A DNA stretch of 64,000 nucleotides from positions 62,001-126,000 of the forward strand of contig NZ_ATLO01000025.1 of NCBI RefSeq assembly GCF_000416235.1. The letters are read 5' to 3'. Below are positions 47,350 to 57,621 of the stretch, in pieces. Under the pieces are notes generated by a model. It worked only from the letters and a program-made list of their open reading frames with translations, ran no database searches and was not told the origin of the DNA. Within the stretch, counting starts at the first letter, position 1, and each line of letters opens with the position of its first letter. The translations under genes were made by a program, and so were the position numbers. Source of the stretch: Pseudomonas sp. CFII64 (GTDB lineage Bacteria > Pseudomonadota > Gammaproteobacteria > Pseudomonadales > Pseudomonadaceae).

Positions 47350-48042
47350 ATGGAATATGCACCTTGCATCAGCCACATTGCGACCTTGCTGGCTGACCCC
47401 AAGCGCAGCGCAATGATTTGGGCGTTGATGGATGGCACCGCCAGGCCCGCCGATGAATTGGCCCTGCTGGCGGGGCTGACCACGTCATCGGCGGGTGCGC
47501 ATCTGGCGCGGTTGGCGTCGGGCGGGCTGGTCAGGCAGGAAGTGCGTGGCCGCAAACGTTTCTTTCGTCTGGCGGGGCCCGAGGTCGGCACTGTTGTCGA
47601 GGCCATGGCCAATGCGTCGCTGGTCAGTGCCGAGCAAATCAGCCGCAGCGTCGCCCAGCCCATGCCGGCCTTACCGCTGCGTCGGGCGCGGGTTTGCAGT
47701 GATCATCTGGGTGGCGAAATGGCTGCCGAGCTGTATCAGCGGTTGCTCGGTGCAGGCTGGATCGAGCAGCAGGAGCAGCGCATCGAAGTGACCAGCGTGG
47801 GCGTTGCGAAGTTTGCCGAGCGGGGGATTTATGTGCCGGCGTTGGCGCTGCGGCAGCGCGAAACCGTGTGCGCCTGTCCGGCCTGGAGTGAGCGCAGCCC
47901 GCATTTGGGCGGCGCCTTGGGCGCAGGGCTGTTGCAGCTGTTCATTCAGATGGGCTGGTTACGCGAAACCGAGGAGTCGAGCACGTTGCAGGTGTCCTCC
48001 AGCGGGCAGCGGGAAATCGGCAGAATCGCCTCGGCAGCCTGA
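47350..48042 (+). CDS. ArsR-type winged-helix transcriptional regulator
   Basis: From ATG 47350 (GGGAG eight bases before) the protein has 230 residues. The N-terminal third is an ArsR-like winged helix (IATLLADPKRSAMIWALMDG, ELALLAGLTTSSAGAHLARL). The remaining part is a second domain of unknown role with a conserved-looking Cys pair (ETVCACPAWSERSPHLGG). No arsenic genes are nearby, so the signal is unknown. The frame upstream of 47350 is hydrophobic noise. Confidence 0.82.
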   Translation: MEYAPCISHIATLLADPKRSAMIWALMDGTARPADELALLAGLTTSSAGAHLARLASGGLVRQEVRGRKRFFRLAGPEVGTVVEAMANASLVSAEQISRSVAQPMPALPLRRARVCSDHLGGEMAAELYQRLLGAGWIEQQEQRIEVTSVGVAKFAERGIYVPALALRQRETVCACPAWSERSPHLGGALGAGLLQLFIQMGWLRETEESSTLQVSSSGQREIGRIASAA

Positions 48043-48061
48043 TCAACCTTGTGCAGCAGCG

Positions 48062-48086
48062 GCGGTGCCCGGTTTAGCGGCACCGC
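48062..48086. terminator. Hairpin between convergent ArsR and adenine deaminase genes
   Basis: GCGGTGCC and GGCACCGC pair around a nine-base loop in the 65-bp gap between two convergent genes. There is no strong T-run on either side, so it is a possible bidirectional transcription end of moderate strength. Confidence 0.45.
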
Positions 48087-48107
48087 GCTTGCTTCACGTC
48101 CAGAGAT

Positions 48108-49070
<963 letters not shown>

Positions 49071-49143
49071 TCATCAGGTGCAGATCGCCAGCATTCTACA
49101 GACTCAGCTTCTTTTCAGGCTGAAACCTGACCAAGCGGTTCAA

Positions 49144-50106
49144 TTAACCTTGCTGTTCCCGCCGATACGCGTAGGTATCCGCGAAGCGCGAGAGCAGAAA
49201 TTCCGCACAGGTGGTGGCCGGGTAGCGAGCCGGTCGGGTTGCGCTCTGGCAGCCGGGCAGGCATTCGATACGCGTATCCGGATTGGGCTCGACGAAGAAC
49301 GGCATGGAGTAGCGGTCCACGCCGAGCGGGCTGATCACGCGATGCGGCGTGGACAGATATCGGTCGTTGCTCCAGCGCGCCATCATGTCGCCAATGTTGA
49401 CCACGAATGTACCGTCGATGGGCGGCGCATCGATCCACTCGCCTTCCACGTTGCGCACCTGCAAACCGCCCGCCGCATCCTGATGCAGCAAGGTGATGCA
49501 GCCATAATCGGTATGCGCGCCCGCGCCTTGTTGCTGCTCGGAGGTGGCGGTATGGCGCGGCGGGTAATGAATGAAGCGCAGCACGCTGACCGGCTCGACG
49601 AAGCGTTGATCGAAGAAATCGCGCTCGATGCCCAGCGCCACGGTGATGGCCTGGAGCAAGGTCTGCCCGAGCGCCTGCATGTCCAGATAGTGCTGTTCCA
49701 TGAGCGCTTGCCAGCCCGGCATGTCGGGATGGCGATTGGGGCCGCGCAACGGTTTTGCGGCGAGGACGTCAGGATGATCGGCGGGCAAATGAAAGCCCAT
49801 GTCGAAGGTTTCTTTAAGGTCGCTGGGCAGGTTCGGGTCCAGCTGCTCGGTGGCAATGGCGCCATAGCCGCGATGATGGCGGGTCTGGGTGATGTCGATC
49901 TTGAGTTTTTCAGCCTGGGGCAGGGCGAAGAATTGCTGCGCGCTGCCAACCACCTGTTCGATGCGCTCGGCGCTGATCGGATGGCCTTTGATATAGAAGA
50001 AGCCCCACTCACGACAGGCCTGATCAATCTGCGCGGCAACACTCTGCCAGGCCTGTTGGTCGGTGCCGTACAGCGGGGCGATGTCGATGATGGGGAGCTG
50101 GTTCAC
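49144..50106 (-). CDS. 2-oxoglutarate/Fe(II)-dependent oxygenase (isopenicillin-N-synthase family)
   Basis: Non-haem iron oxygenase of 320 residues starting at GTG 50106 (NQLPIIDIAPLYGTDQ) with AGGA seven bases upstream. The N-terminal DIOX_N region is followed by the 2OG-FeII domain: metal ligands in GAHTDYGCITLLHQD and the distal His in LSTPHRVISP, with an Arg for 2-oxoglutarate shortly after. The same pairing with adenine deaminase occurs in P. aeruginosa (PA0147-PA0148), which suggests a purine-related substrate, though none is known to me. Confidence 0.85.
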   Translation of the reverse strand: MNQLPIIDIAPLYGTDQQAWQSVAAQIDQACREWGFFYIKGHPISAERIEQVVGSAQQFFALPQAEKLKIDITQTRHHRGYGAIATEQLDPNLPSDLKETFDMGFHLPADHPDVLAAKPLRGPNRHPDMPGWQALMEQHYLDMQALGQTLLQAITVALGIERDFFDQRFVEPVSVLRFIHYPPRHTATSEQQQGAGAHTDYGCITLLHQDAAGGLQVRNVEGEWIDAPPIDGTFVVNIGDMMARWSNDRYLSTPHRVISPLGVDRYSMPFFVEPNPDTRIECLPGCQSATRPARYPATTCAEFLLSRFADTYAYRREQQG

Positions 50107-50131
50107 GGTGTTTGTCCTGATAATGTTTTCC

Positions 50132-50222
50132 GTAGGACCGGCTTTAGCCGGGAGGAGGTCGGTACATCCAACGCATGTTCTTTGTTGGACATATCGCCTT
50201 CCCGGCTAAAGCCGGTCCTACG
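50132..50222. repeat. REP inverted pair
   Basis: GTAGGACCGGCTTTAGCCGG and CCGGCTAAAGCCGGTCCTAC face each other across about 45 bp, upstream of the oxygenase gene and downstream of the BMP gene. Confidence 0.92.
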
Positions 50223-50236
50223 TAATGTGTTCCAAA

Positions 50237-51334
50237 TTACTTCGGCAACTCAGCCTTGATGCCTTCGACGTAGTAATTCATCGACGCCAGTTCCGCGTTG
50301 GTTGCGGTTTTGCCCGCCGGGATTTTCACCGCGCCGGTCTGGTCCTTGATCGGGCCGGTGAACGGGTGGAATTCGCCGCTTTCGATGCCCGCGATGATCT
50401 TCTCGGCCTCAGCTTTCACGTCTGCCGGTACCACATTACTGATCGGCAGCTGCACCGTGCCTTCCTTCAGACCGCCCCAGTAATCCTGGGATTTCCAGGT
50501 GCCGGCGATGACACTTTGCGTGGCCTGGATGTAATGCGGCCCCCAGTTGTTGACGATGGAAGTCAGCACCGCTTTGGGCCCGAAGTGCGCCATGTCCGAG
50601 GCGTAACCCACCGCGTAGACGCCGCGACGTTCAGCCGTCTGGATCGGCGCCGGGCTGTCGGTGTGCTGGAAAACCACGTCGACGCCCTGGTCGATCAGCG
50701 CGTTGGCGGCATCGGCTTCCTTGCCCGGATCAAACCAGGAGTTGACCCAGACCACTTTGATTTCCGTGCCTGGGTTGTATTTGTTCAGTGCCAGCTGGAT
50801 GGCATTGATATCGCGGATCACTTCCGGAATCGGGAACGACGCGACATAACCGACTTTCTTGGTCTTGGTCATCTTGGCCGCCAGGAAGCCGCTGACGTAG
50901 CGGCCTTCATAGGTGCGCGCCAGGTAAGTGCCGAGGTTCTTGTCCTGCTTGTAGCCGGTGGCGTGTTCGAACGTCACCTTTGGAAATTGCTTGGCCACTT
51001 TCAACGTCGGGTTCATGTAGCCGAACGAGGTGGTGAAGACCAGGTCGTAGCCACCTTTGGCCATGTTGCGAATGACCCGCTCAGCGTCCGCGCCTTCCGG
51101 AACGTTCTCGACAAAACTGGTGGTCACTTTATCGCCCAGGGCTTCAACCATCGCCTTGCGGCCTTGCTCATGCTGATACGTCCAGCCGTGGTCGCCAATC
51201 GGACCGATGTAGACGAAGCCGACTTTCAGCGGATCAGCGGCCGCCGCCATCAGGCTCGAACCCAGACCGACGACTGCCGCCACGGCGCACAGCAATTTTT
51301 TCAGGGGACGACGCGGGTGAAGAGTGGAATGCAT
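50237..51334 (-). CDS. BMP family purine nucleoside-binding ABC protein
   Basis: Exported solute-binding protein of 365 residues in the BMP/PnrA-like family, with a signal peptide ending about LMAAAADP near residue 34. Family features are KVGFVYIGPIGDHGWTYQHEQGRKA and a ligand-site region DVVFQHTDSPAPIQTAERRG. AGGAG precedes the ATG. Homologues bind purine nucleosides or bases. The matching permeases and ATPase lie 6 kb away (57622-61228) on the same strand, so the transporter genes are split. A RutR-like box is upstream. Confidence 0.88.
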   Translation of the reverse strand: MHSTLHPRRPLKKLLCAVAAVVGLGSSLMAAAADPLKVGFVYIGPIGDHGWTYQHEQGRKAMVEALGDKVTTSFVENVPEGADAERVIRNMAKGGYDLVFTTSFGYMNPTLKVAKQFPKVTFEHATGYKQDKNLGTYLARTYEGRYVSGFLAAKMTKTKKVGYVASFPIPEVIRDINAIQLALNKYNPGTEIKVVWVNSWFDPGKEADAANALIDQGVDVVFQHTDSPAPIQTAERRGVYAVGYASDMAHFGPKAVLTSIVNNWGPHYIQATQSVIAGTWKSQDYWGGLKEGTVQLPISNVVPADVKAEAEKIIAGIESGEFHPFTGPIKDQTGAVKIPAGKTATNAELASMNYYVEGIKAELPK

Positions 51335-51640
51335 CAGGTCTAGCTCCTTGGGGTCTTGTTGGCATGGCCGTCTTAGCGGGTTGCTCTAGCAATGCAAAAA
51401 ACTGACCAACTGGACAGTTAATGTCGACACAGCAGCTTTGGCGGTTTTTGTGATGCCCAGGACGACACCGGACAGTGCATCAAGCCCGGCGCCTGCCGCT
51501 AACTGGTGCATCTCACCGGTCTCGCTCAACTCATTTGAAACCTTTGCTTACACTCAGCACTCTCAACGCCAAGAACGCTTCACTTAAACGTTTCACTAAA
51601 AGGCCCTGCGGTACTCGGCGCAAGGTCTAAAAGGCAGTTA
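51335..51640. other. Divergent regulatory gap between the BMP and antiporter genes
   Basis: A 306-bp gap that must contain promoters in both directions. The only clear structure is the RutR-like box at 51402; the rest shows no gene, repeat or hairpin that I can support. Confidence 0.6.
51402..51417 (-). promoter_or_regulatory. RutR-like operator upstream of the BMP gene
   Basis: CTGACCA-AC-TGGACAG matches 11 of 14 defined positions of the RutR consensus TTGACCA-NN-TGGTCAA. It lies 68 bases before the BMP ATG. A RutR-like TetR regulator is encoded at 62506, so regulation by purine or pyrimidine signals is plausible. Confidence 0.55.
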
Positions 51641-52729
51641 ATGGGCTCAATACTCAAGCAAGAAAAGTTTCTCCTGCTGGCGATACTCGCGACTTTTGTC
51701 GCCTATCCCTTCGAACACTGGTTCCTCAACAACGGGCAAGGCATCGCGCTGACAGCGGGGATTGCGCTGGTCGCGTTTATCGTCTGCGCCTCGATGCGCG
51801 TCGCGCACCATGCCGAGCTGCTGGCCGAAAAGGTCGGCGATCCCTACGGCACGATGATCCTGACGCTCTCGGCGGTGCTGGTTGAAGTGGTGATCCTGGC
51901 GATCATGATGAGCAACGAGCCTTCACCGACGCTGGTGCGGGATACCATCTATTCGGCGGTGATGCTCGACATCAACGGCATCCTCGGCCTGGCGGCCTTG
52001 ATGGGCGGGCTCAAGCATGGCGAGCAGTCGTACAACGATGATTCGGCGCGCACTTACAGCGTGATGATCCTGACGGCCATGGGGGTTTCCATGGTGGTGC
52101 CGGAATTCATTCCCGAAGGTGACTGGAAGCTGTATTCGGCCTTTACCATTGGCGCGATGATCGTCTTGTACACCTTGTTCCTGCGCATGCAGGTCGGGCC
52201 GCACAGCTATTTCTTCAGCTACAGCTACCCGGAGAAAAAGAAGCGCAAGGACCCGGCTGTCGAAGAGGAACCGGTCAACCTGACGCGCTCCATCGGTACG
52301 TTGTTCGTCGGCATCGTGGTGATTGGTGCGTTGGCGGAAGTAATGTCCAAGACCGTCGACCTGGGCCTCGAAGGCACTGGCGCGCCGCCCGTCATGACGG
52401 CGATTCTGGTGGCGGCGATTTCTGCAGCGCCGGAAATTCTGACGGCCTTGCGCGCGGCACTGGCCAATCGCATGCAGTCGGTGGTCAACATTGCGCTGGG
52501 CGCTTCGCTGTCCACGGTGATCCTTACCGTTCCGGTCATGGAAGCCATGGCGCTCTACACCGGTCAGCCGTTTCAGATGGCCATGACGCCGGTACAGACC
52601 GTGATGATCTTCATCACCTTGCTGGTCAGCGCGATCAACCTGAATGACGGCGAGACCAACGCCATCGAAGGCATGACCCACTTCGTGCTGTTCGCGACTT
52701 TCATCATGTTGTCGTTGCTAGGGCTTTAA
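51641..52729 (+). CDS. Calcium/proton antiporter (CaCA family, ChaA-like)
   Basis: Inner-membrane exchanger of 362 residues. It has two sets of hydrophobic helices with the alpha-repeat motifs GDPYGTMILTLSAVLVEVVI and AAISAAPEILTALRAALANR, joined by an acidic cytoplasmic linker (KKRKDPAVEEEPVN). This is the cation/proton exchanger family; E. coli ChaA moves Ca2+, Na+ and K+. Its 3' end overlaps the convergent neighbour by 12 bases. Confidence 0.88.
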   Translation: MGSILKQEKFLLLAILATFVAYPFEHWFLNNGQGIALTAGIALVAFIVCASMRVAHHAELLAEKVGDPYGTMILTLSAVLVEVVILAIMMSNEPSPTLVRDTIYSAVMLDINGILGLAALMGGLKHGEQSYNDDSARTYSVMILTAMGVSMVVPEFIPEGDWKLYSAFTIGAMIVLYTLFLRMQVGPHSYFFSYSYPEKKKRKDPAVEEEPVNLTRSIGTLFVGIVVIGALAEVMSKTVDLGLEGTGAPPVMTAILVAAISAAPEILTALRAALANRMQSVVNIALGASLSTVILTVPVMEAMALYTGQPFQMAMTPVQTVMIFITLLVSAINLNDGETNAIEGMTHFVLFATFIMLSLLGL

Positions 52730-55186
52730 CGCCTCGGCCCATTGATCGAGTGGCGTTTTGTCCAGCGCCAGCCACAGCGCCGCATTTTCCATTTGTGCGG
52801 TGGGTAGCCACAGGCCATGGCGTTCGATCAAGGGTTCGGCCGGCAGCGCCAGCAGTTCACTCAACATAATGGCGTGCGGCGACGCAGGGTCCGGCTGATT
52901 GTGTGGCTCCCAGTCCATGCCGAAGACCTTGATTCGTATCCGGTCCAGATCAAACGCCACGAACTCCGCACGATCACCCAGCCATTGCGGCCAGCTGCGA
53001 ACGCTGCGCTCCTGCACATCCAGCAACAGCAACTGCCATTCATTGCGCGGTGTGTCGTAGGCATCGCGGATGTTTGCGTGGAGGCGAGTCACGGCGAGAA
53101 AACGGCCGGTGGGCGACCAGAGCAGCGACGGTGCCAGATCGGCCAGTGCGCAGCCCGACGCAGTCAACAGATAGCCGCCCATGCGTGCGCTTGAGGGTCG
53201 CAGCCAGCTGTCGGCGTATTCGGTTTCGCTGCCGAACAACCAGGCGGCATCACGCAGGTTCGGTGCCGGCTGAATAAAGTCGCCGTCGGCGGTGGCGGCT
53301 TGCGGCCGGTCCACCAACCGCCAGTCGGGCACCTGACGCAGTGCGCCTTGGTCCACGTCCAGACAGACCGTCTGATAGTAAAGCCGTGAGCCTTGCTGAT
53401 ATCGACAGAAGTCGGCTGCGTTGGCAGCATCGGGCGCCTTTTGCTCAAAGCGCTGCAACGCCGAATGGTGACGTTCTTGATCCATGCGGCCGAATACCGC
53501 CGCCAGGCTGAGACGCGGCCCGCGAAAATCCAGAATGCGCGCCACCATCAAGGACGGGCTGGGCATCAGGCTGCGCGCGCGGACATCGACCACCACCGCA
53601 TAGCCTGCGACGGCGGGCGGCTCGCTGAACGGGATCAGCGCCAGATAACCCGCGCAATCGGACACGCGATGATCCAGCAGCCAGAGCCCCGGCAGCTGCC
53701 AGTCACCCAGGCGGCATCGATAGCCGCCGACGCCTTCGCTGTTGTCGCATTGCCAATCCAGCCTGGCGCGCTGGTTATCCACCAGCGGCATCGATTCCAC
53801 ACCGGTGGTACCGCGTTCGCCGCTGCCTAGCAACGCAACCGCCAGGCGCATCCGCGTGCATGTTACATCCGAGGCCTGCAGGCGGCCTCGGCGGTCGTGG
53901 CCGGTCTGGGTTTCGGTGTCGCTGTGAATGCTCTGCAAACCGTAACCAAAGGTGCCGCGATCCGGTTGCGGGTAGTCGAACCGGGCTTCGATCCACAAGT
54001 GGCCATCGTCCAGTTCCAGCGGCTCGCCCCAGGTCAGTGACGGTTCGTTGTCTTGGGCAATCCACGGCTCGGGCAGCAAATGCCAGCCTTGCTCGGCGTG
54101 AAAATGCCAATAGCCGCCGCTGTCCTGGTCTGCCCGGCGCGCATGGCAAGCGAAGGCTTGGCCGTTCGGGTTCCAGATCAGCGGCGCAGTGCCGTGAATC
54201 ACCATTTCTGACGGGACGCCTGCGACGCTCAAGTGGTATTCCGGGTAACGCAGCGCATCGGTGGGCTGGGGCAATTCCCGCAGACTGACGGGCAATGCGA
54301 AATGCCCTTCGACCCGAAGCTGATCGGTCGGGCCTGGGTAGTCGATGTGCGCGTTGGCTATGTCTTCCTGCCACTGCCCGGGTTCCAGCCAGAGGTCAGC
54401 AACAGGCACCAGATCCACCGCCCGAGCGCTGTTCAACAGGTCTTGCAGCGGCGCGTGTTGCGCGCGGTTATCCACCAGCGGGCTGACCCGCCCGTTCAAA
54501 CCCAGTTCGCTGAATTCGTCCAGCTCCCAGAACGCCTCGGTGTCGCAGTGATAAACCCGGTGCAGCTGACGATCCAGAATCAGCAGGCTCCAGGCCTGAC
54601 GCGACGGAATAGGCGCTGCGAAGTAGCGACCGTCATCGGAGAAGCACGCCGAAGAGCCCACGCCTTGTAACAGCACGCCATCGCTGAACAGGTAGTCGCA
54701 GAAGGTCGGCCCGCCCATGGCGATTTCGCTGTGGTTAAACACCCGGATCGGTTCGCCCTCCGGGGTTACCCGTGGCTCGTTGCCGCCCCAGGCGCTGCCT
54801 TGGTTTGGGTAAGGTGTTTGTCCTGTCGCCGGGTTTTCAGCTTTTGCCAGGCCGAGCCTGCGCTCCAATGTGGCGGTGCAGGCCAGGCCCGAGAAAATTG
54901 CCAGGACGGCCGCTACCACATTCCACACATCCGGCAGCGTCCGCATAAGGCTGAAACCCAGGCCCAGGGCCGCTGCGGTCATCAGTCGTGCGCAGCCTCG
55001 TCCTGCGCGTTGCCAACCCAGCCGCGCGCATACCCACATCAGCGCGGCGCAGATTGTCCCGGTCGCCAAGGCCAATAACGGCGGCAGGCAGGTCACCAGA
55101 AAAATCGGTACGAGCAAAACCAGAAGCTGCCACAGCAACTCCAGCAGTAACCGCGACAGGCTTTTATCTTCTTCGGACTTGGGCAC
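52718..55186 (-). CDS. Large membrane-anchored protein of unknown function with propeller-like motifs
   Basis: An 822-residue protein starting at GTG 55186. Residues about 15-105 contain hydrophobic helices (probably four), placing the N-terminus in the inner membrane. The rest is soluble, Trp-rich, and contains three similar motifs of the FSDDGRYFA, WNPNGQAFA, WSPTGRFLAV type near residues 182, 338 and 690, each followed by a strand ending in a LLLD-like segment. These resemble WD40/TolB-like beta-propeller blades. I do not recognise the family; no neighbour gives a function. Confidence 0.75.
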   Translation of the reverse strand: MPKSEEDKSLSRLLLELLWQLLVLLVPIFLVTCLPPLLALATGTICAALMWVCARLGWQRAGRGCARLMTAAALGLGFSLMRTLPDVWNVVAAVLAIFSGLACTATLERRLGLAKAENPATGQTPYPNQGSAWGGNEPRVTPEGEPIRVFNHSEIAMGGPTFCDYLFSDGVLLQGVGSSACFSDDGRYFAAPIPSRQAWSLLILDRQLHRVYHCDTEAFWELDEFSELGLNGRVSPLVDNRAQHAPLQDLLNSARAVDLVPVADLWLEPGQWQEDIANAHIDYPGPTDQLRVEGHFALPVSLRELPQPTDALRYPEYHLSVAGVPSEMVIHGTAPLIWNPNGQAFACHARRADQDSGGYWHFHAEQGWHLLPEPWIAQDNEPSLTWGEPLELDDGHLWIEARFDYPQPDRGTFGYGLQSIHSDTETQTGHDRRGRLQASDVTCTRMRLAVALLGSGERGTTGVESMPLVDNQRARLDWQCDNSEGVGGYRCRLGDWQLPGLWLLDHRVSDCAGYLALIPFSEPPAVAGYAVVVDVRARSLMPSPSLMVARILDFRGPRLSLAAVFGRMDQERHHSALQRFEQKAPDAANAADFCRYQQGSRLYYQTVCLDVDQGALRQVPDWRLVDRPQAATADGDFIQPAPNLRDAAWLFGSETEYADSWLRPSSARMGGYLLTASGCALADLAPSLLWSPTGRFLAVTRLHANIRDAYDTPRNEWQLLLLDVQERSVRSWPQWLGDRAEFVAFDLDRIRIKVFGMDWEPHNQPDPASPHAIMLSELLALPAEPLIERHGLWLPTAQMENAALWLALDKTPLDQWAEALKP

Positions 55187-55323
55187 GGGATCTCAACGGA
55201 CGGCGGCAGGGAGCCAGCACTTTAGAGTGCAGCCTTGGTCGGCGCTAATGGATTCGCACGCCAAGGCTGCCGGGTGCCAAACCTTGTGACTGGGCCGACA
55301 TAACGCCCGCCCTCACAGGTCGG

Positions 55324-56679
55324 CTAGCCCCGAATCAGCTCTCGCGCCGCCTGGCTGTGATCGGCGATCAAGCCTTTTAGGTCCAGCCCTTCGACTTGGC
55401 CATCAATCACCCGCCATTGGCCGCCGATCATCACCCGATCGGCCCGATCCGCGCCACACAGCAACAACGCCGAAATCGGATCGTGGCTGCCGGAGAAACG
55501 CAGTTCGTCGAGCTTGAACAGCGCCAGATCCGCTTGTTTGCCGACTGCCAGCTCGCCGATATCGCTACGGCCCAAGAGTTGCGCCGAGCCTTTGGTGGCC
55601 CAGCCGAGCACCAACTGCGGGGTGATTTTCTCGGCCCCATAACGCAGACGTTGCAGATAGAGTGCCTGGCGGGTTTCGAGGATCATGTTCGACGCATCGT
55701 TGGAGGCCGAGCCATCGACGCCAAGCCCCAATGGCGCGCCTGCCGCGAGCAGATCCAGCGTCGGACAAATGCCGGACGCCAGCCGCATGTTCGAACTCGG
55801 GCAATGGCAAATGCCCGTGCCTGCCGCGCCGAGGCGGGCGATTTCGTCCGGGTTGAAATGAATGCCGTGGGCCAGCCAGGTGCGCGGGCCAAGCCAGCCC
55901 ACGCTGTCCAGATAATCCACGGTACGCAGGCCAAAGCGTTGCAGGCAGAAATCTTCCTCGTCGAGGGTTTCCGCCAGATGCGTGTGCAGGCGCACGTCGA
56001 GCTTGTCGGCCAGCGCGGCGCTTTCGGCCATGATCTGCGGCGTTACGGAAAACGGCGAGCATGGGGCCAGCGCGATCTGGATCTGCGCGCCATCGCCGCG
56101 CTGGTGGTAACGCTGAATCAAGCGCTGGCTGTCTTCGAGAATGACTTCGCCCTGTTGCACGGTTTGTTGCGGCGGCAGACCCCCGTCGTCTTCGCCCAGG
56201 CTCATGGAGCCGCGGGTGAGCATGGCGCGCATGCCCAGCTCACGGACGCTCTCGACCTGCACATCGATGGCGTTTTCCAGGCCGTCCGGAAACAGATAGT
56301 GGTGATCGGCCGCCGTCGTGCAGCCCGATAGCAGCAACTCGGTCAGCGCGACTTTGCTGGCCAGTGCGAGCTTATCCGGCGTCAGCCGTGCCCACACCGG
56401 GTACAGGGTTTTCAGCCAGGGAAACAGCGGCTGATTCACCACCGGTGCCCAGGCGCGGGTCAGGGTTTGATAGAAGTGGTGATGGGTATTGATCAAGCCC
56501 GGCAGCAATACATGCTCGCGCGCATCGAAGGTCTGATCGCAAGGCGCGGCAGGTTGTTGACCGGCAGCCAGCATCTGGACGATGACACCGTTTTCAATCA
56601 CCAACCCACCCCGGGCATCCAGGTCATTGGCGGTGAAAACAGCAAGGGGATTTTTTAACCAGATACGGATCGCGGGCAT
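55324..56679 (-). CDS. 8-oxoguanine deaminase
   Basis: Amidohydrolase of 451 residues closely similar to P. aeruginosa PA0142, characterised as 8-oxoguanine deaminase, which converts 8-oxoguanine to urate. Metal motifs are INTHHHFYQTLTRAWAP near residue 68, HTHLAETLDEE, LAHGIHFN and GLGVDGSASNDASNM with the catalytic Asp. Cytoplasmic; joins oxidised purines to the urate pathway. Guanine or isoguanine are possible secondary substrates. Confidence 0.92.
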   Translation of the reverse strand: MPAIRIWLKNPLAVFTANDLDARGGLVIENGVIVQMLAAGQQPAAPCDQTFDAREHVLLPGLINTHHHFYQTLTRAWAPVVNQPLFPWLKTLYPVWARLTPDKLALASKVALTELLLSGCTTAADHHYLFPDGLENAIDVQVESVRELGMRAMLTRGSMSLGEDDGGLPPQQTVQQGEVILEDSQRLIQRYHQRGDGAQIQIALAPCSPFSVTPQIMAESAALADKLDVRLHTHLAETLDEEDFCLQRFGLRTVDYLDSVGWLGPRTWLAHGIHFNPDEIARLGAAGTGICHCPSSNMRLASGICPTLDLLAAGAPLGLGVDGSASNDASNMILETRQALYLQRLRYGAEKITPQLVLGWATKGSAQLLGRSDIGELAVGKQADLALFKLDELRFSGSHDPISALLLCGADRADRVMIGGQWRVIDGQVEGLDLKGLIADHSQAARELIRG

Positions 56680-56829
56680 TGGCCGGCTCCTCTGAAAAGT
56701 GAGTTCAGGTTTGCCAGCTCAGTGTTGCCCTGTCTGCTGATCCAGGGTCGCCAGCGCTGCGGGGGCAGGGCTGGCGAGGGTGGGGATTGTACCTTTTACG
56801 CCGCGCGTTTGTCCTACAGCCAGTCCATT

Positions 56830-57516
56830 TCACCAGGCAATCGTCTCACCTCGGTAATTCACAAAGTAATGCCCACCCTTGCCGGAATAGGCTTCGAGCT
56901 GCTCGACCAAGCCTCGGACGCTGGTTTCGACGTCAATGTCCGCGCCTGCGCCGCCCATGTCGGTTTTCACCCAGCCCGGATGCAGGGACAGCACGGTCGG
57001 GCGTGGTTCCTGGAGTTGCACGACGAAGCTGTTGGTCATGGAATTCAATGCGGCTTTGCTGGCCTTGTACAACGTCATGGTTTCGCCTTCGGGACAGGCG
57101 ACGCTGCCCAGTACCGAACTCATGAACGCCAACACGCCGCTGTTTGGGCGGATTTGCTGGACGAAGCGCTCGGCCAGACGAATCGGCGCGATGGCGTTGG
57201 TCAGGAACAGCTGGCCCAACTCTGCCGCCGTGGCTTGGGCAGCACTTTGATGTTGCGGGCCCATGATGCCGGCGTTGACGAACAACACGTCGAAAATCTG
57301 TCCTTTCAAGGTTTGGGTCAGTGCGTCCAGAGAGGCGACGTCATCCATGTCGAGGGTTTCGATGCGCACACCGGGTACGGCTTGTAAATCGGTGGCTTTC
57401 TGCGGGTCACGCACCGTGGCGATCACGTTCCAGTGCTGCTCGCTCAGGCGTTTGACCAGGCCAAGGCCCAGGCCGCGTGAAGCGCCGATGATCAGTGCGG
57501 TTTTGGTGTCGGACAT
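56830..57516 (-). CDS. Short-chain dehydrogenase/reductase
   Basis: Classical SDR of 228 residues: cofactor motif IIGASRGLGLGLVKRL near residue 10, NAG in VLFVNAGIMG, catalytic Ser in FMSSVLGSV and YKASKAALN. TVRDP after the second strand suggests NADP preference. AGGAG precedes the ATG. The substrate is unknown; being inside a purine cluster is not enough to assign one. Confidence 0.85.
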   Translation of the reverse strand: MSDTKTALIIGASRGLGLGLVKRLSEQHWNVIATVRDPQKATDLQAVPGVRIETLDMDDVASLDALTQTLKGQIFDVLFVNAGIMGPQHQSAAQATAAELGQLFLTNAIAPIRLAERFVQQIRPNSGVLAFMSSVLGSVACPEGETMTLYKASKAALNSMTNSFVVQLQEPRPTVLSLHPGWVKTDMGGAGADIDVETSVRGLVEQLEAYSGKGGHYFVNYRGETIAW

Positions 57517-57542
57517 GAAGATGTTCTCCTTGAAACGGGGCC

Positions 57543-57615
57543 TGTAGGAGCCAACTTGGTGGCGAGGCGATACCTGAGTGTACTCAGAAACAGCGCCTCG
57601 CCAACAGCTTGTCCC
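57543..57615. repeat. REP-type inverted repeat between the ABC permease and SDR genes
   Basis: TGTAGGAGCCAACTTGGTGG and its partner GGCGAGGC/GCCTCGCC pair enclose a small ACTCAG/CTGAG-like loop. It belongs to another REP subfamily than the GGACCGGCTTT copies. The second arm ends next to the stop of the permease gene. Confidence 0.75.
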
Positions 57616-57621
57616 TAAAGG

